Part shown: piece after piece, positions 8,834-18,770 of the stretch
How the letters are laid out: each line of letters starts with the position of its first letter
How positions within the stretch are numbered: the first letter of the stretch is position 1
NCBI RefSeq assembly: GCF_001665295.1
Contig: NZ_LZSE01000072.1
Location: forward strand, 1 to 64,000
From: Mycobacterium sp. 1554424.7
Lineage (GTDB): Bacteria > Actinomycetota > Actinomycetes > Mycobacteriales > Mycobacteriaceae
Length of the DNA stretch: 64,000 nucleotides
Reading direction: 5' to 3'
The notes under the pieces: model-generated
What the model was told of the DNA's origin: nothing
Seen by the model: only the letters and a program-made list of their open reading frames with translations
The model's database searches: none
Made by a program: the position numbers and the translations under genes

Positions 8834-9945
8834 GGCGTCGGTGCCGCGTCACCGGCGTCGCCGGGAATGTGCTCGAGCACCCGGGTCAAGTAGGGCTGGC
8901 GGTTGGCGTCCGGCTGCTGTTCGCCGGGAGCGCCTTCCTGCTCCCCTCCGGCGCCCGACTCGGGGACCGGTTCGCCGGCGGGCGCCTTGGGCCGAGGGGC
9001 GGGCGGTACCGCCTCCGGGGGCGGAGCCGCCGCGGGCGCAACGGCCTCGGCGATCTGTGGCGGCGGCGCATGCACCACGCGCTTGCCCGGCGCCGACTCA
9101 CTGGTCGGGGCCAGCTGAATACCCAGCGCGAGCGAGAGCGACGAGACAAAGGTGATCGCTCCCGCGGCCAAGGCGGTCACCGCGCCGGCGTAGGACAACT
9201 TGCGCGGCCGCGCCGCCGGCGCGGGTGGGGGCTCACCCACGTGCGCGATCAGCTCGTCGTCGGTGAACTCAGTGCTGGAAGCCGCGGCCAGCGCCGCGCC
9301 CCGCGCGATCGTCACCTGCGCCATAGTCTGCGCGAAAACCGGTACGGGCAAGGTGTTTTCGAGCTGCCAGGAGAATCCGTCGATGTCGCTGCCGGCGCCG
9401 ACGACAACCACCCCGCCGGGCCGCCAGCCGGTCGGACGTTGGAACATGCCGCTCAGCCAGGAAGTCAGCCCGTCGAAGCCGCCACGCACCCGCTTGACGG
9501 CCGTTTGGCTCTGGCCGTCATGGATGTCCACCATGACGACGGTCGCCCACTCGTGGTCGAGGATGCAGACGGCGGTCTGTTCATAGCCGATGACGGGTGC
9601 GATCGCGAGGGCCAGGGTCTCGACCGCCTCGAGCAACCGGACCGGCACCACGTTGTCGAAGCCCGCGTCGGTCAGGGCCTCCAACAGCAGCGCCGCCTGC
9701 GCGGCCGCGTCGTCGTTCCAGGTCAGCCCGATCACACGCACCCGGCGGTCGCCGGCGGCCGCCAGCGCATCCACCCGCAAAACCTCGTCGGCTACCTGCT
9801 CCGCGGTGTTCAGGGCGCGCACGCCACGGCCGGCGGCCAGGTGCAGCTCGAGGTGGTCCAGGATCGTGCCGTCTGCGCCGTGTCCTTCAGCCAGGACCCA
9901 CCCGAGGGTGGTCGGCGTCAGCGATAGCCCCAGTACCGTGTCCAA
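8830..9945 (-). CDS. DUF7159-like mycobacterial protein with one membrane helix
   Basis: 371 residues starting with TTG 9945 (MDTVLGLSLTPTTLGWVLAEG). Residues 1-200 form a conserved actin/ASKHA-like-looking module, with repeated DxGxS-type strands and 'GVVVVGAGSDIDGF'. This is the family I know as DUF7159. A single hydrophobic helix follows at about 242-262 (AGAVTALAAGAITFVSSLSLALG), then a long disordered Pro/Ala/Glu-rich tail, probably outside the membrane. Function unknown. It is convergent with the YceI gene. The 685 bases upstream carry no gene. Confidence 0.8.
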   Translation of the reverse strand: MDTVLGLSLTPTTLGWVLAEGHGADGTILDHLELHLAAGRGVRALNTAEQVADEVLRVDALAAAGDRRVRVIGLTWNDDAAAQAALLLEALTDAGFDNVVPVRLLEAVETLALAIAPVIGYEQTAVCILDHEWATVVMVDIHDGQSQTAVKRVRGGFDGLTSWLSGMFQRPTGWRPGGVVVVGAGSDIDGFSWQLENTLPVPVFAQTMAQVTIARGAALAAASSTEFTDDELIAHVGEPPPAPAARPRKLSYAGAVTALAAGAITFVSSLSLALGIQLAPTSESAPGKRVVHAPPPQIAEAVAPAAAPPPEAVPPAPRPKAPAGEPVPESGAGGEQEGAPGEQQPDANRQPYLTRVLEHIPGDAGDAAPTP

Positions 9946-11620
<1,675 letters not shown>

Positions 11621-11641
11621 CACCTGACCCGACGGAGTTTC

Positions 11642-11679
11642 CGCTACTGCGCTTGACGACGATGTCAGGCGCAGTAGCG
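11642..11679. terminator. stem-loop terminator between convergent genes
   Basis: Perfect 11-base arms CGCTACTGCGC (11642-11652) and GCGCAGTAGCG (11669-11679) with a 16-base loop. It lies in the 61-base gap between fbpB and the convergent minus-strand gene, so it can serve both. There is no T-run, as is usual for mycobacterial terminators. Confidence 0.7.
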
Positions 11680-11681
11680 CG

Positions 11682-12263
11682 TTAAGGGGCCTTCAACCGG
11701 TCGGTGACGTCGGTCCACGCCGTCGCGTCGGTGCGGTGGTCGTTCATATTCCGGCACTCGCCATAGACGCGTAGGACGCCCACGTTCGGGGCGTCGGTCT
11801 CCCGGTAGACGATCGCGGTGACGGTGCCCTTGGTGAGGGACCTGGCGAACAGGTGATCGTTGGGCGGCAGGCCCTCGGTCCAGCCGTGGCCGGCGAGCGT
11901 CGCCGCAAGTGCCGGGAAGTAGCCCTCGGGCCGGGCCTCTGCGGGCAGCGCGAAGGTCAGGTAGATCGCGCCCTGATACGGCGGGTTGTCGCGGTCCTTA
12001 CAGGACATCAACGTGTAGCCCGCCGACGCCGTCCGCAGACCGGTCAGGGTGACGATTTGCCGGGCCGACTCGAGGGCCTGCGCCTCGGACTGGTCATCGC
12101 TGACCGGGTTGGCGGGATGGTCCAGGACGTCGGAGGGTGTCGTGTGCAGCCGGTCGATCAACAGGATGGCCCCGCCCAGGACCAGCGAGGCCGTCAGCGC
12201 CGCCGCGATCAGCGCGCGAACCTGCGTCGAGCGCAACCAATCTCCGCGAGGCACCTGCGACAT
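11682..12263 (-). CDS. membrane-anchored protein of unknown function
   Basis: 193 residues from ATG 12263 ([13 protein letters not shown]); an upstream start at 12341 would add 26 residues and run into the divergent gene's promoter. One helix at about residues 15-38 ([22 protein letters not shown]) anchors a C-terminal domain of about 150 residues outside the cytoplasm. That domain has two cysteines ([23 protein letters not shown]) that could form a disulfide. I do not recognise the family. It is divergent from the secreted chorismate mutase with 45 bases between starts, so promoters overlap. I do not recall this gene between fbpB and Rv1885c in M. tuberculosis. Confidence 0.75.
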   Translation of the reverse strand: MSQVPRGDWLRSTQVRALIAAALTASLVLGGAILLIDRLHTTPSDVLDHPANPVSDDQSEAQALESARQIVTLTGLRTASAGYTLMSCKDRDNPPYQGAIYLTFALPAEARPEGYFPALAATLAGHGWTEGLPPNDHLFARSLTKGTVTAIVYRETDAPNVGVLRVYGECRNMNDHRTDATAWTDVTDRLKAP

Positions 12264-12308
12264 CAGTGCCAGGCTAACTCCGCGGGACGGCACAGACAGG
12301 CCAGAATC

Positions 12309-12902
12309 ATGGTCATGACCGGCAGTTGCGCGCGGTTCCACCGCCTAGTCGCCCGGCTCGCGCTGTCCGGTGTGGTCGGGCTCTCCGTGTTCACCACACC
12401 GCTCGCGACGGCCGATCCCGACGGCCCGCTGACCGAGTTGGTCGACGCCGCCGCGCGGCGGCTCCAGGTCGCCGAACCGGTGGCCGCCTTCAAATGGAAT
12501 ATGCGAGGCGCCATCGAGGACCCGGAGCGCGTCCGGCAGGAGCTCGCCAAACTGGGCGCCGAGGCGACCGCCGCGCACGTCGACCCGGATTACGTCGCCC
12601 GCGTCTTCGGCGATCAGATCAACGCCACCGAGGCAATCGAATACAGCCGGTTCGCCGACTGGAAGCTGAACCCGGCGGCCGCGCCGGCCGCCGCGCCGGA
12701 TCTGTCGGAGTCGCGGTCGACGATCGACGGCCTCAACCGCACGATGCTGAGTCAGATCGTGGCCGGCTGGGACCTGCTGCACTCGCCGGGGTGCGCCCCG
12801 GAGCTGGACGCGGCGAGGAGCGAGGTCGTACGCGCCCGGCAACTCGACGGCCTTTACCAACAAGCCCTTTCGGTGTCGACCCAGTCGTATTGCCAGCGCT
12901 AA
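12309..12902 (+). CDS. secreted chorismate mutase, AroQ-gamma type
   Basis: 197 residues. A signal peptide ([19 protein letters not shown]) is followed by an all-helical AroQ-gamma domain. Conserved blocks are [35 protein letters not shown], '[20 protein letters not shown]' and DWKLNP, which carry the active-site Arg/Lys/Gln/Glu pattern seen in M. tuberculosis Rv1885c. It converts chorismate to prephenate but outside the cytoplasm, where its purpose is debated. The end TQSYCQR keeps the Cys that pairs with a Cys near SPGC. Start: ATG 12309 or ATG 12315, both in frame and neither with a strong ribosome site. Confidence 0.92.
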   Translation: MVMTGSCARFHRLVARLALSGVVGLSVFTTPLATADPDGPLTELVDAAARRLQVAEPVAAFKWNMRGAIEDPERVRQELAKLGAEATAAHVDPDYVARVFGDQINATEAIEYSRFADWKLNPAAAPAAAPDLSESRSTIDGLNRTMLSQIVAGWDLLHSPGCAPELDAARSEVVRARQLDGLYQQALSVSTQSYCQR

Positions 12903-13024
12903 TTTAGGCAATTCTCACCATTCTCTAAAGCTCTGATCTCGCTGCTCAGGGGCCCAATTTCGCTGCTAGACGGCTTATCTCGCGTCCTTTTCGAATCGGT
13001 AACGCTTCGGACACGCCCGTCGAA

Positions 13025-13444
13025 ATGTCTGGCATGAGAAAACTCCGCAAGCCTCTCGTCACGTCCGCCATCATCGGCGGGTTCGTTGCAGCATCGCTGA
13101 GTTCCTCCGGCGTCGCAGGCGCCGCTCCCGGCGCCCCCAACTGGGACGCGGTCGCGCAATGCGAGTCCGGCGGCAACTGGCACGCCAACACCGGAAACGG
13201 CGAATACGGTGGGCTGCAATTCAAGCCGGGCACCTGGGCCCAGTACGGTGGTGTCGGCAATCCGGCGGCCGCGTCCAGGGAAGATCAGATCGCCGTCGCC
13301 AACCGGGTTTTCGCACAAGATGGGCTCGACCCGTGGCCGAAGTGCGGCTCGGCTTCCGGCCTGCCGATCGCGATGTACACGCACCCCGCCCAGGGCATCA
13401 AACAGATCATCAACGGGCTGATTCAGGCGGCCATCCCGCACTGA
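13025..13444 (+). CDS. rpfC: resuscitation-promoting factor RpfC
   Basis: 139 residues: a signal peptide (residues 1-34, ending GVAGAAPG) and one Rpf lysozyme-like domain ([20 protein letters not shown], with catalytic Glu in QCESGG). The C-terminal helix [16 protein letters not shown] matches RpfC. It cleaves peptidoglycan to help dormant cells resume growth. ATG 13025 aligns with the M. tuberculosis start as I recall it; ATG 13034 is an alternative. ATG 13025 falls inside GTCGAAATGTC (13019-13029), the reverse complement of a word found upstream of fbpB. Confidence 0.95.
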   Translation: MSGMRKLRKPLVTSAIIGGFVAASLSSSGVAGAAPGAPNWDAVAQCESGGNWHANTGNGEYGGLQFKPGTWAQYGGVGNPAAASREDQIAVANRVFAQDGLDPWPKCGSASGLPIAMYTHPAQGIKQIINGLIQAAIPH

Positions 13445-13493
13445 CGGACATTGCGCCCTATGAGCCGGGGCGAAGCTGTGTTTGGATCAGCGC

Positions 13494-13949
13494 ATGGAAG
13501 GTTCGGCGACTGTTCACATCGCGGCGCCCGCGGACAAGATCTGGGATCTCATTGCGGATGTTCGCAACACCGGACGGTTCTCCCCGGAGGTGTTCGAGGC
13601 GGAGTGGCTGGGCGACGCGACCGGCCCCGCGCTGGGCGCCAAGTTCCGCGGCCACGTTCGGCGAAACGAGATGGGGCCTGTCTACTGGACGACGTGCGAG
13701 GTGACCGCGTGCGAGCCCGGCCGCGAGTTCGGGTTCGCAGTGATGCTCGGCGACAGGCCGGTGAACAACTGGCACTACCGGTTGGCGCCCAGTGACGGCG
13801 GCACCGACGTGACCGAGTCCTTTCGGCTCAATCCCGCACCGTGGCTTGGGATCTACTGGTTGCTCGGGGGATTTCTGCGCAAGCGACGCAACGTCCGCGA
13901 TATGACCAAGACCCTCAACCGGATCAAAGACGTGGTCGAGGCGGTCTGA
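13494..13949 (+). CDS. SRPBCC family protein (Rv1883c-like)
   Basis: 151 residues from ATG 13494 (MEGSATVHIAAPADKIWDLIAD). This is the START/Bet v1-like fold: an N-terminal strand plus 'PADKIWDLIADVRNTGRFSPE', central strands, and a long C-terminal helix (RNVRDMTKTLNRIKDVVEAV). Such proteins bind hydrophobic ligands in a deep cavity; no catalytic residues can be assigned. It is followed 6 bases later by the SDR gene, and the order SRPBCC-SDR-lppE matches Rv1883c-Rv1881c, so the three are probably one operon. Confidence 0.88.
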   Translation: MEGSATVHIAAPADKIWDLIADVRNTGRFSPEVFEAEWLGDATGPALGAKFRGHVRRNEMGPVYWTTCEVTACEPGREFGFAVMLGDRPVNNWHYRLAPSDGGTDVTESFRLNPAPWLGIYWLLGGFLRKRRNVRDMTKTLNRIKDVVEAV

Positions 13950-13955
13950 CGCGAG

Positions 13956-14798
13956 GTGAAATCGGTCTTCATCACCGGCGCGGGCAGTGGCATGGGCCGC
14001 GAGGGAGCGAAGCTTTTCCATTCCCACGGTTGGCGCGTTGCCGGAGTGGACCGCAACGAGGACGGGCTGGCGACCCTGCGCGAAGAACTGGGTGAGGATC
14101 GGCTATGGACGCGCGGCGTCGACGTGACCGACAAAGCGGCGCTGGAGAGCGCGCTGGCCGACTTCTGCGCCGGCAACGCCGGCGGCGGGCTCGACATGAT
14201 GTGGAACAACGCCGGCATCGGGGAATCGGGCTGGTTCGAGGACGTGCCGTACGAAGCCGCGATGCGCGTCGTCGAGGTGAACTACAAGGCGGTGCTGACC
14301 GGCGCCTACGTCGCGCTGCCCTACCTGAAGAAGACGCCTGGCAGCCTGATGTTCTCCACGTCGTCGTCCGCGGGCACCTACGGGATGCCGCGCATCGCGG
14401 TGTACTCGTCCACCAAGCACGCGGTCAAGGGGTTGACCGAGGCGCTGAGCGTGGAATGGCAGCGGCACGGTGTGCGAGTCGCCGACGTGCTGCCGGGTCT
14501 GATCGACACCGCCATCCTCACGACCACCACCAACCACTCCGACGACGGCGGGCCGGCGGTGACCGGCGAGGACGTCCGCGCCAGCGCACCGAAGAAGGGC
14601 ATGATGCGGCTGATGCCGGCGAGCAGCGTGGCCGAGGCGGCCTGGCAGGCCTACCACAATCCGAAGCGCCTGCATTGGTACGTGCCCAAGAGCATTCGCG
14701 TGATCGACCTGCTCAAGGGGCTGAGCCCGGAGCTGGTGCGGGGCCGCATCGTCAAGGCGCTTCCCGCGCTGATGCCGAAGCAACAGCGAGCGAGGTGA
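13956..14798 (+). CDS. short-chain dehydrogenase/reductase (Rv1882c-like)
   Basis: 280 residues from GTG 13956. Classical SDR motifs: TGAGSGMG near residue 7, NNAG (WNNAGIGE), Ser in FSTSSSAG and catalytic YSSTKHAVKG (Tyr-x3-Lys) near residues 150-154. It should be an NAD(P)-dependent oxidoreductase on a hydroxyl or keto group; substrate unknown. It sits between the SRPBCC gene (6 bases upstream) and lppE (4 bases downstream), suggesting one transcript. Confidence 0.9.
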   Translation: MKSVFITGAGSGMGREGAKLFHSHGWRVAGVDRNEDGLATLREELGEDRLWTRGVDVTDKAALESALADFCAGNAGGGLDMMWNNAGIGESGWFEDVPYEAAMRVVEVNYKAVLTGAYVALPYLKKTPGSLMFSTSSSAGTYGMPRIAVYSSTKHAVKGLTEALSVEWQRHGVRVADVLPGLIDTAILTTTTNHSDDGGPAVTGEDVRASAPKKGMMRLMPASSVAEAAWQAYHNPKRLHWYVPKSIRVIDLLKGLSPELVRGRIVKALPALMPKQQRAR

Positions 14799-14802
14799 CC
14801 CA

Positions 14803-15222
14803 GTGCGAAGTCGTTGGCTCGCAGCCGTTTTCATCCTGATCGCCGGGGCCGGCGTCGCGGGGTGCGGGCAGGCGCAGACGGTACCGCGGAAAGCCGCCCG
14901 CGTGACCATCGGCTCCAACACCCACACGGCACGTCCCCCCGCGTGCAGCCAAACCCAGTCCTATCGCACCCTCGACATCGGCGACCACGATGCCAACATC
15001 GAGGCGGTGGTGATGCTCAGCGGCTACCGGGCCATCCCGCAGTGGGTGAAGATTCGCAACTTCGACGGGTTCACCGGCAGCTTCTGGCAAGGCGGGGTCG
15101 GCGACGCGCATGTCGACCTCACCAACAACGCCTACACCATCACCGGCAGCGCATACGGAATCAACAGCAGCGATCCGAACAAGACGGTGACCACCGACTT
15201 CAAGATCATCGCGGAGTGCTGA
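14803..15222 (+). CDS. lppE: lipoprotein LppE
   Basis: 139 residues with a lipoprotein signal: MRSRWLAAVFILIAGAG then VAGC, the lipobox, with the lipid-bearing Cys at residue 21. The mature part is beta-rich (NIEAVVMLSGYRAIPQWVKI, TNNAYTITGSAYGIN, TTDFKIIAEC). It has a Cys pair (PACSQTQ and the final Cys) that may form a disulfide. It resembles the LpqH/LppE fold. It starts at GTG 14803 after GAGGTG. It should sit on the outer face of the membrane. Function unknown. Confidence 0.88.
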   Translation: MRSRWLAAVFILIAGAGVAGCGQAQTVPRKAARVTIGSNTHTARPPACSQTQSYRTLDIGDHDANIEAVVMLSGYRAIPQWVKIRNFDGFTGSFWQGGVGDAHVDLTNNAYTITGSAYGINSSDPNKTVTTDFKIIAEC

Positions 15223-15279
15223 GCGCCCCCGCGAATTCGGCCTACGCTGGGCCCAGACCACCCAACTGATGGAGGGCCC

Positions 15280-16602
15280 GTGAAGGAGAGATTGCACTGG
15301 CTTGTGCTGCACGGCTTGATCCGGGGTGTTGCGACGATCGGCGTGCGCAGGGGTGACCTGCAGGCGAGGTTGATCGCCGACCCGACGGTGGCCAACGATC
15401 CGGTGGCGTACTACGAGCAAATGCGCGCCCTGGGACCGCTGGTGAAGGGCCGCGTCAACTACCTGACCGCCGATCACGCCCTCGCCCACGAGCTGCTGCG
15501 CTCCGACGACTTCCGCGTGGTCAACATGGGCTCGAACCTGCCGTCGCCGCTGCGCTGGGTGGAGCGCCGCACCAGCGACGATCTGCTGCATCCGCTGCGC
15601 GCGCCGTCGTTGCTGGCCGTCGAGCCGCCGGACCACACCCGCTACCGCAAGACGGTGTCGGCCGTGTTCACCCCCAGGGCGGTCGCCGCCTTGCGTGACG
15701 GCGTCGAACGGACGGCGACCGATCTGTTGGATCGGCTGGCCGGCCAGTCCGGCGTGGTCGATATTGTCGGGCGGTACTGCTCGCAGCTTCCGGTCGCGAT
15801 CATCAGCGACATCCTGGGCGTCCCCCAGCGCGACCGGCCCCGCGTCCTGGAGTTCGGGGAGCTCGCGGCGCCGAGCCTGGACATCGGCCTGCCCTGGCGG
15901 CAATACCGCACGGTGCAGGAAGGGATCGCCGGGTTCAACTCCTGGCTGGCCGATCACCTGCGCGAACTGCGGCGTGCCCCGAGTGACAATCTGATGAGTC
16001 AGCTGATCCAGATGGCCGAAAGTGGCTCCGCCGAAACGCATCTCGACCCGGCCGAACTGCAGGCGATCGCCGGCCTGGTGCTGGCCGCCGGGTTCGAGAC
16101 GACGGTGAACCTGCTGGGTAACGGGATCCGGATGTTGCTCGACGCGCCCGAGCAGCTGGACACGCTGCGTCGCCGTCCCGAGTTGTGGCCCAACGCCGTC
16201 GAGGAGATCCTGCGGCTCGACTCGCCGGTGCAGCTCACCGCGCGGGTGGCGCTGCGCGACGTCGAAGTGGCCGGCATGCGGATCAAACGGGACGACTTGG
16301 TGGTGATTTACCTGGCCGCCGCCAACCGGGATCCGTCGGTGTTTCCAGATCCCGACCGCTTCGACATCGAAAGGCCAAACGCCGGAAGGCATCTCGCGTT
16401 CTCCGGCGGCCGCCACTTCTGCCTGGGGGCCGCGCTCGCGCGTGCCGAGGGGGAAGTCGGGCTGCGGACGTTCTTCGACCGCTTTCCGCAAGTGCGGGCG
16501 GCCGGTACCGGAAGCCGGCGGGACACGCGGGTGCTGCGCGGCTGGTCGACGCTGCCGGTGGTCTTAGGGCCGGCGCGGGCGAGGGTTCCCGTGGACGCCT
16601 AA
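15280..16602 (+). CDS. cyp140: cytochrome P450 CYP140
   Basis: 440 residues from GTG 15280, with GGAGG 4 bases upstream. It has an I-helix AAGFETTVNLL, the ExxR motif in EEILRL, and the haem loop FSGGRHFCLGAALARAEG with the Cys ligand. Its length and location next to lppE match CYP140A1 (Rv1880c). The enzyme uses ferredoxin-supplied electrons for oxygen insertion; the natural substrate of CYP140 is, to my knowledge, unknown. Its stop overlaps by 4 bases the stop of the small convergent gene that follows. Confidence 0.93.
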   Translation: MKERLHWLVLHGLIRGVATIGVRRGDLQARLIADPTVANDPVAYYEQMRALGPLVKGRVNYLTADHALAHELLRSDDFRVVNMGSNLPSPLRWVERRTSDDLLHPLRAPSLLAVEPPDHTRYRKTVSAVFTPRAVAALRDGVERTATDLLDRLAGQSGVVDIVGRYCSQLPVAIISDILGVPQRDRPRVLEFGELAAPSLDIGLPWRQYRTVQEGIAGFNSWLADHLRELRRAPSDNLMSQLIQMAESGSAETHLDPAELQAIAGLVLAAGFETTVNLLGNGIRMLLDAPEQLDTLRRRPELWPNAVEEILRLDSPVQLTARVALRDVEVAGMRIKRDDLVVIYLAAANRDPSVFPDPDRFDIERPNAGRHLAFSGGRHFCLGAALARAEGEVGLRTFFDRFPQVRAAGTGSRRDTRVLRGWSTLPVVLGPARARVPVDA

Positions 16603-16781
16603 CGGCGCCGCCGGCGCCGCCGGCCGGGCCAGTTTCTGCTGCCGGAACAGGCGGCGACGAGCGTGGCCGGCGCCGCGGTCACGGCGACGAGCGCCAGTCG
16701 TCGGAAGGCCTCGCGCCGGGTCAGCAGGCCGTCGACCGGATCGGGCCCGATCTCCTCGGAGGTATCGCGCTGCGATGTCAC
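16599..16781 (-). CDS. orphan Tat/lipoprotein leader-like small protein
   Basis: 60 residues from GTG 16781. It reads as an isolated copy of the N-terminus of the dienelactone hydrolase encoded just upstream on the same strand. Both have D-x-VDGLLTRREA-(F/L)-RRLAL, a twin-arginine-like segment (TRREAFRRL), a hydrophobic core and a terminal (A/S)ACS lipobox-like site. After the Cys only RNWP and a run of seven Arg remain. It may be the remains of a deleted second hydrolase gene or a tiny lipoprotein in its own right. No strong ribosome site is visible, so expression is uncertain. Confidence 0.5.
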   Translation of the reverse strand: MTSQRDTSEEIGPDPVDGLLTRREAFRRLALVAVTAAPATLVAACSGSRNWPGRRRRRRR

Positions 16782-16842
16782 GTCGCCAAGTATGCGGCAA
16801 AGTCGCGGCCGGCAACGAGATTTATGCGCGGTTGGTTTGCGT

Positions 16843-17205
16843 CTACGGGTCCTCGCCCGGGGAGCCGCCGCGCCATCGCAGCGCGCTCGACGAGACGATG
16901 AGCACCGCGGGTAGCGTACCGGCCGCGAAAATCCCGAATTGCCAAGCCCATCCGATCGCTTCGTGGCGGAAATCCTCGTCGTGGTAGAGCTCCTCGCCCG
17001 TGGGCGTGCTGGCGACGCAGCCGCGGGTGTTGGCCCACCAGTCGTCGCGCACCAGTTGGTAGCCGTGGCTGTTCACCCAGTCGTGGCAATCCTGGCTGGT
17101 CCCCCAGAACCCGCGAGCCAGCGACCCGACCGCCCCGGCCAGCAGTCCGACCAATGCAATCCCGATCAGCACCTTGGCCCGCGTGCTGATCGAACGGCTG
17201 CTCAT
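16843..17205 (-). CDS. two-helix membrane protein coupled to the dienelactone hydrolase
   Basis: 120 residues with helices at about 11-30 (KVLIGIALVGLLAGAVGSLA) and 88-105 (WQFGIFAAGTLPAVLIVSS). The extracytoplasmic loop between them has two cysteines (SQDCHDWVNSHG and TRGCVAST) likely to pair, and the tryptophan-rich segment DDWWANTRG. The ATG overlaps the hydrolase stop (ATGA at 17202-17205), so translation is probably coupled. Family unknown to me. Confidence 0.78.
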   Translation of the reverse strand: MSSRSISTRAKVLIGIALVGLLAGAVGSLARGFWGTSQDCHDWVNSHGYQLVRDDWWANTRGCVASTPTGEELYHDEDFRHEAIGWAWQFGIFAAGTLPAVLIVSSSALRWRGGSPGEDP

Positions 17206-18116
17206 TGGGCGGCGAGGTAGCGGTCGAACCAATCCAGCATTCGCCGCCACGCGTCGGCCGCCGCGGTGGCGTTGTAGCGCGGGCCGGTGTCGTTGAAGAA
17301 GGCATGGTCGGCGTCGGGCTCGACGACGATCTCGTTGACCAAGCGCGTGCGATCGAGGGCCGCTTTCGCGGCGGCCTGCGTTCCGGTGACCCGAGCGTCG
17401 AGGGCCCCGTAGATCGCCAGCACCGCGGCCCGGGACCCGGCGAAGTCCGGGTTGTCCGGCAGTGGGCCGTAGAACGGGACCGCGGCCGAAACGCCCGACG
17501 CGCCGGAGGCCAGCAGTTGCCACACCAGTCCCCCGCCGAAGCAGAACCCCACCACGCCGACCTTCTGGCCCGGGGCGCGTAGCTTCAGTTCCGCGACACC
17601 GGAATTCAGGTCGTGGGTGAAGCGTTCCAACGGGATCTTGCCCAACGCGGCGGTGGCCTGCGCCGGATCCTGGAAGGCGGCGGTCCCCCCTTCCTCCGAC
17701 AACAGGTCGATGGCCAACGCCGAATGGCCGGCCCCAGCAAGCCGCCCGGCTACCGACCGCACCCAGTCGGTCAAGCCCTTGTTCTCGTGAATGACCAGGA
17801 CGCACCCCTTGGAATCGGGCGCCGGGGCCCACGCCCCCTGCAGCTCGCCCTGCGGGCCGGCCCAGGTGATCGGGGCCGTCGGGCGCGTGTTGGCCGCACC
17901 GGGCGGTTGCCCTGGGCCGGTTGAACTTTCGGGAACGGGGGTGGTGGTTGGGGCTTGGGCCGGGTTGTGCGCCGAGCAGGCCGAGATGAGCTCGCCGGCG
18001 GCCGCGGCGCCCAGGCCGAGCAGGGCCAGCCGACGCAGGGCTTCGCGGCGGGTCAGCAGGCCGTCGACGTGGTCGGTCGCGATCTCCGTGGCGAGGTAGC
18101 TTCGCAGCGTGGTCAC
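17202..18116 (-). CDS. exported dienelactone hydrolase family protein
   Basis: 304 residues from GTG 18116. Residues 1-50 hold a twin-arginine-like leader (LLTRREALRRLALLGLG) ending in ISACS, which looks like a Tat lipoprotein signal. A Pro/Thr linker follows, then an alpha/beta-hydrolase DLH domain. Nucleophile: Cys in GVVGFCFGGGLVW. The acidic residue is probably in ALDARVTG, and the His is in DADHAFFND. It would hydrolyse a lactone or ester on the outer face of the membrane. I do not recall it at this place in M. tuberculosis, so this small unit looks accessory. Confidence 0.88.
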   Translation of the reverse strand: MTTLRSYLATEIATDHVDGLLTRREALRRLALLGLGAAAAGELISACSAHNPAQAPTTTPVPESSTGPGQPPGAANTRPTAPITWAGPQGELQGAWAPAPDSKGCVLVIHENKGLTDWVRSVAGRLAGAGHSALAIDLLSEEGGTAAFQDPAQATAALGKIPLERFTHDLNSGVAELKLRAPGQKVGVVGFCFGGGLVWQLLASGASGVSAAVPFYGPLPDNPDFAGSRAAVLAIYGALDARVTGTQAAAKAALDRTRLVNEIVVEPDADHAFFNDTGPRYNATAAADAWRRMLDWFDRYLAAQ

Positions 18117-18182
18117 CCTGGGGAGTATCCGCCGCCAAGCTGTGGTTGACACCCGTTGAACAACCGGGTTTATTTGGCCGCT

Positions 18183-18641
18183 ATGACACAGGTTTCTGAA
18201 GCCGCGGTCGAGGATGTGGTCATCGGCATGTGGCAGGCGCTCTCGCGACGTGACTGGGATGCGGTGAAGACGTTCCTGTCCGACGACTGCCTCTACGTCG
18301 ACATGCCCGTCCCCGCATTGGCGGCGCGCGGCCCAGAAGACATCGTCAAACGGCTCAAGATCGGGCTCGAACCGCTGGCGGCCTACGAGAACCACGACGG
18401 CGTGCTCGTGGCCAACGGCTCCGACGTTATCTACGAGCACTCGGAGACTTGGACTTTCGCGTCGGGCGAGCAGGGCGTGCTCAGGTTCGTCACTGTCCAC
18501 AAGGTCGAGGACGGCAAGATCACGGTCTGGAAAGACTATTGGGACATGAACAGCCTCGTGGCCTTCGCGCCGCCGAACCACTTCGAGAATTTGGCGAGCG
18601 CCGACACCAGCTGGGTGTTTGACGCGACAGCGTTGGTCTGA
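18183..18641 (+). CDS. limonene-1,2-epoxide hydrolase / SnoaL-like protein
   Basis: 152 residues from ATG 18183 (MTQVSEAAVEDVVIGMWQAL). Cone-shaped NTF2/SnoaL-like fold: MWQALSRRDWDAVKTFLSDDCLY, RGPEDIVKRLKIGLEPL, DVIYEHSETWTF and VEDGKITVWKDYWDMNSL. The last block matches the C-terminal W-x-D-Y-x-D pattern of limonene epoxide hydrolases such as M. tuberculosis EphG. A hydrolase acting on an epoxide or a cyclase is likely; the Asp-Arg-Asp triad is not certain from sight. It is divergent from the dienelactone hydrolase with 66 bases between starts. Confidence 0.8.
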   Translation: MTQVSEAAVEDVVIGMWQALSRRDWDAVKTFLSDDCLYVDMPVPALAARGPEDIVKRLKIGLEPLAAYENHDGVLVANGSDVIYEHSETWTFASGEQGVLRFVTVHKVEDGKITVWKDYWDMNSLVAFAPPNHFENLASADTSWVFDATALV

Positions 18642-18654
18642 CAGCTCCTTCCGG

Positions 18655-18770
18655 CTATCCCGGCAACCTGTCGATCCCGCTTGCGCCCAACCGCTGCCCG
18701 GCGGAGCCGCCGGTGCCCGGCGCGCCCCCGTGAGCCCGCCGTTGCCGATCACCACGGCGTCCCCGCCGGA
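18655..18770 (-). pseudogene. decayed C-terminus of a PE_PGRS-type gene
   Basis: Read on the minus strand, one frame gives SGGDAVVIGNGGLTG. After a shift of one base the next frame gives GTGGSAGQRLGASGIDRLPG and then a stop (TAG at 18655-18657). This is how PE_PGRS proteins typically end, but no open frame, PE domain or upstream PGRS array is attached. I read it as the frameshifted tail of a lost PE_PGRS gene. Confidence 0.55.

Noticed and set aside
8830-9945. Possible FtsA/Hsp70-like ATPase reading of the DUF7159-like protein
   Set aside because: The strand pattern is suggestive, but no phosphate-1/phosphate-2 glycine motifs can be pointed out.
14752-16491. 579-codon minus-strand frame opposite cyp140 and lppE
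   Set aside because: Antisense shadow with Arg/Gln/His-rich low-complexity translation.
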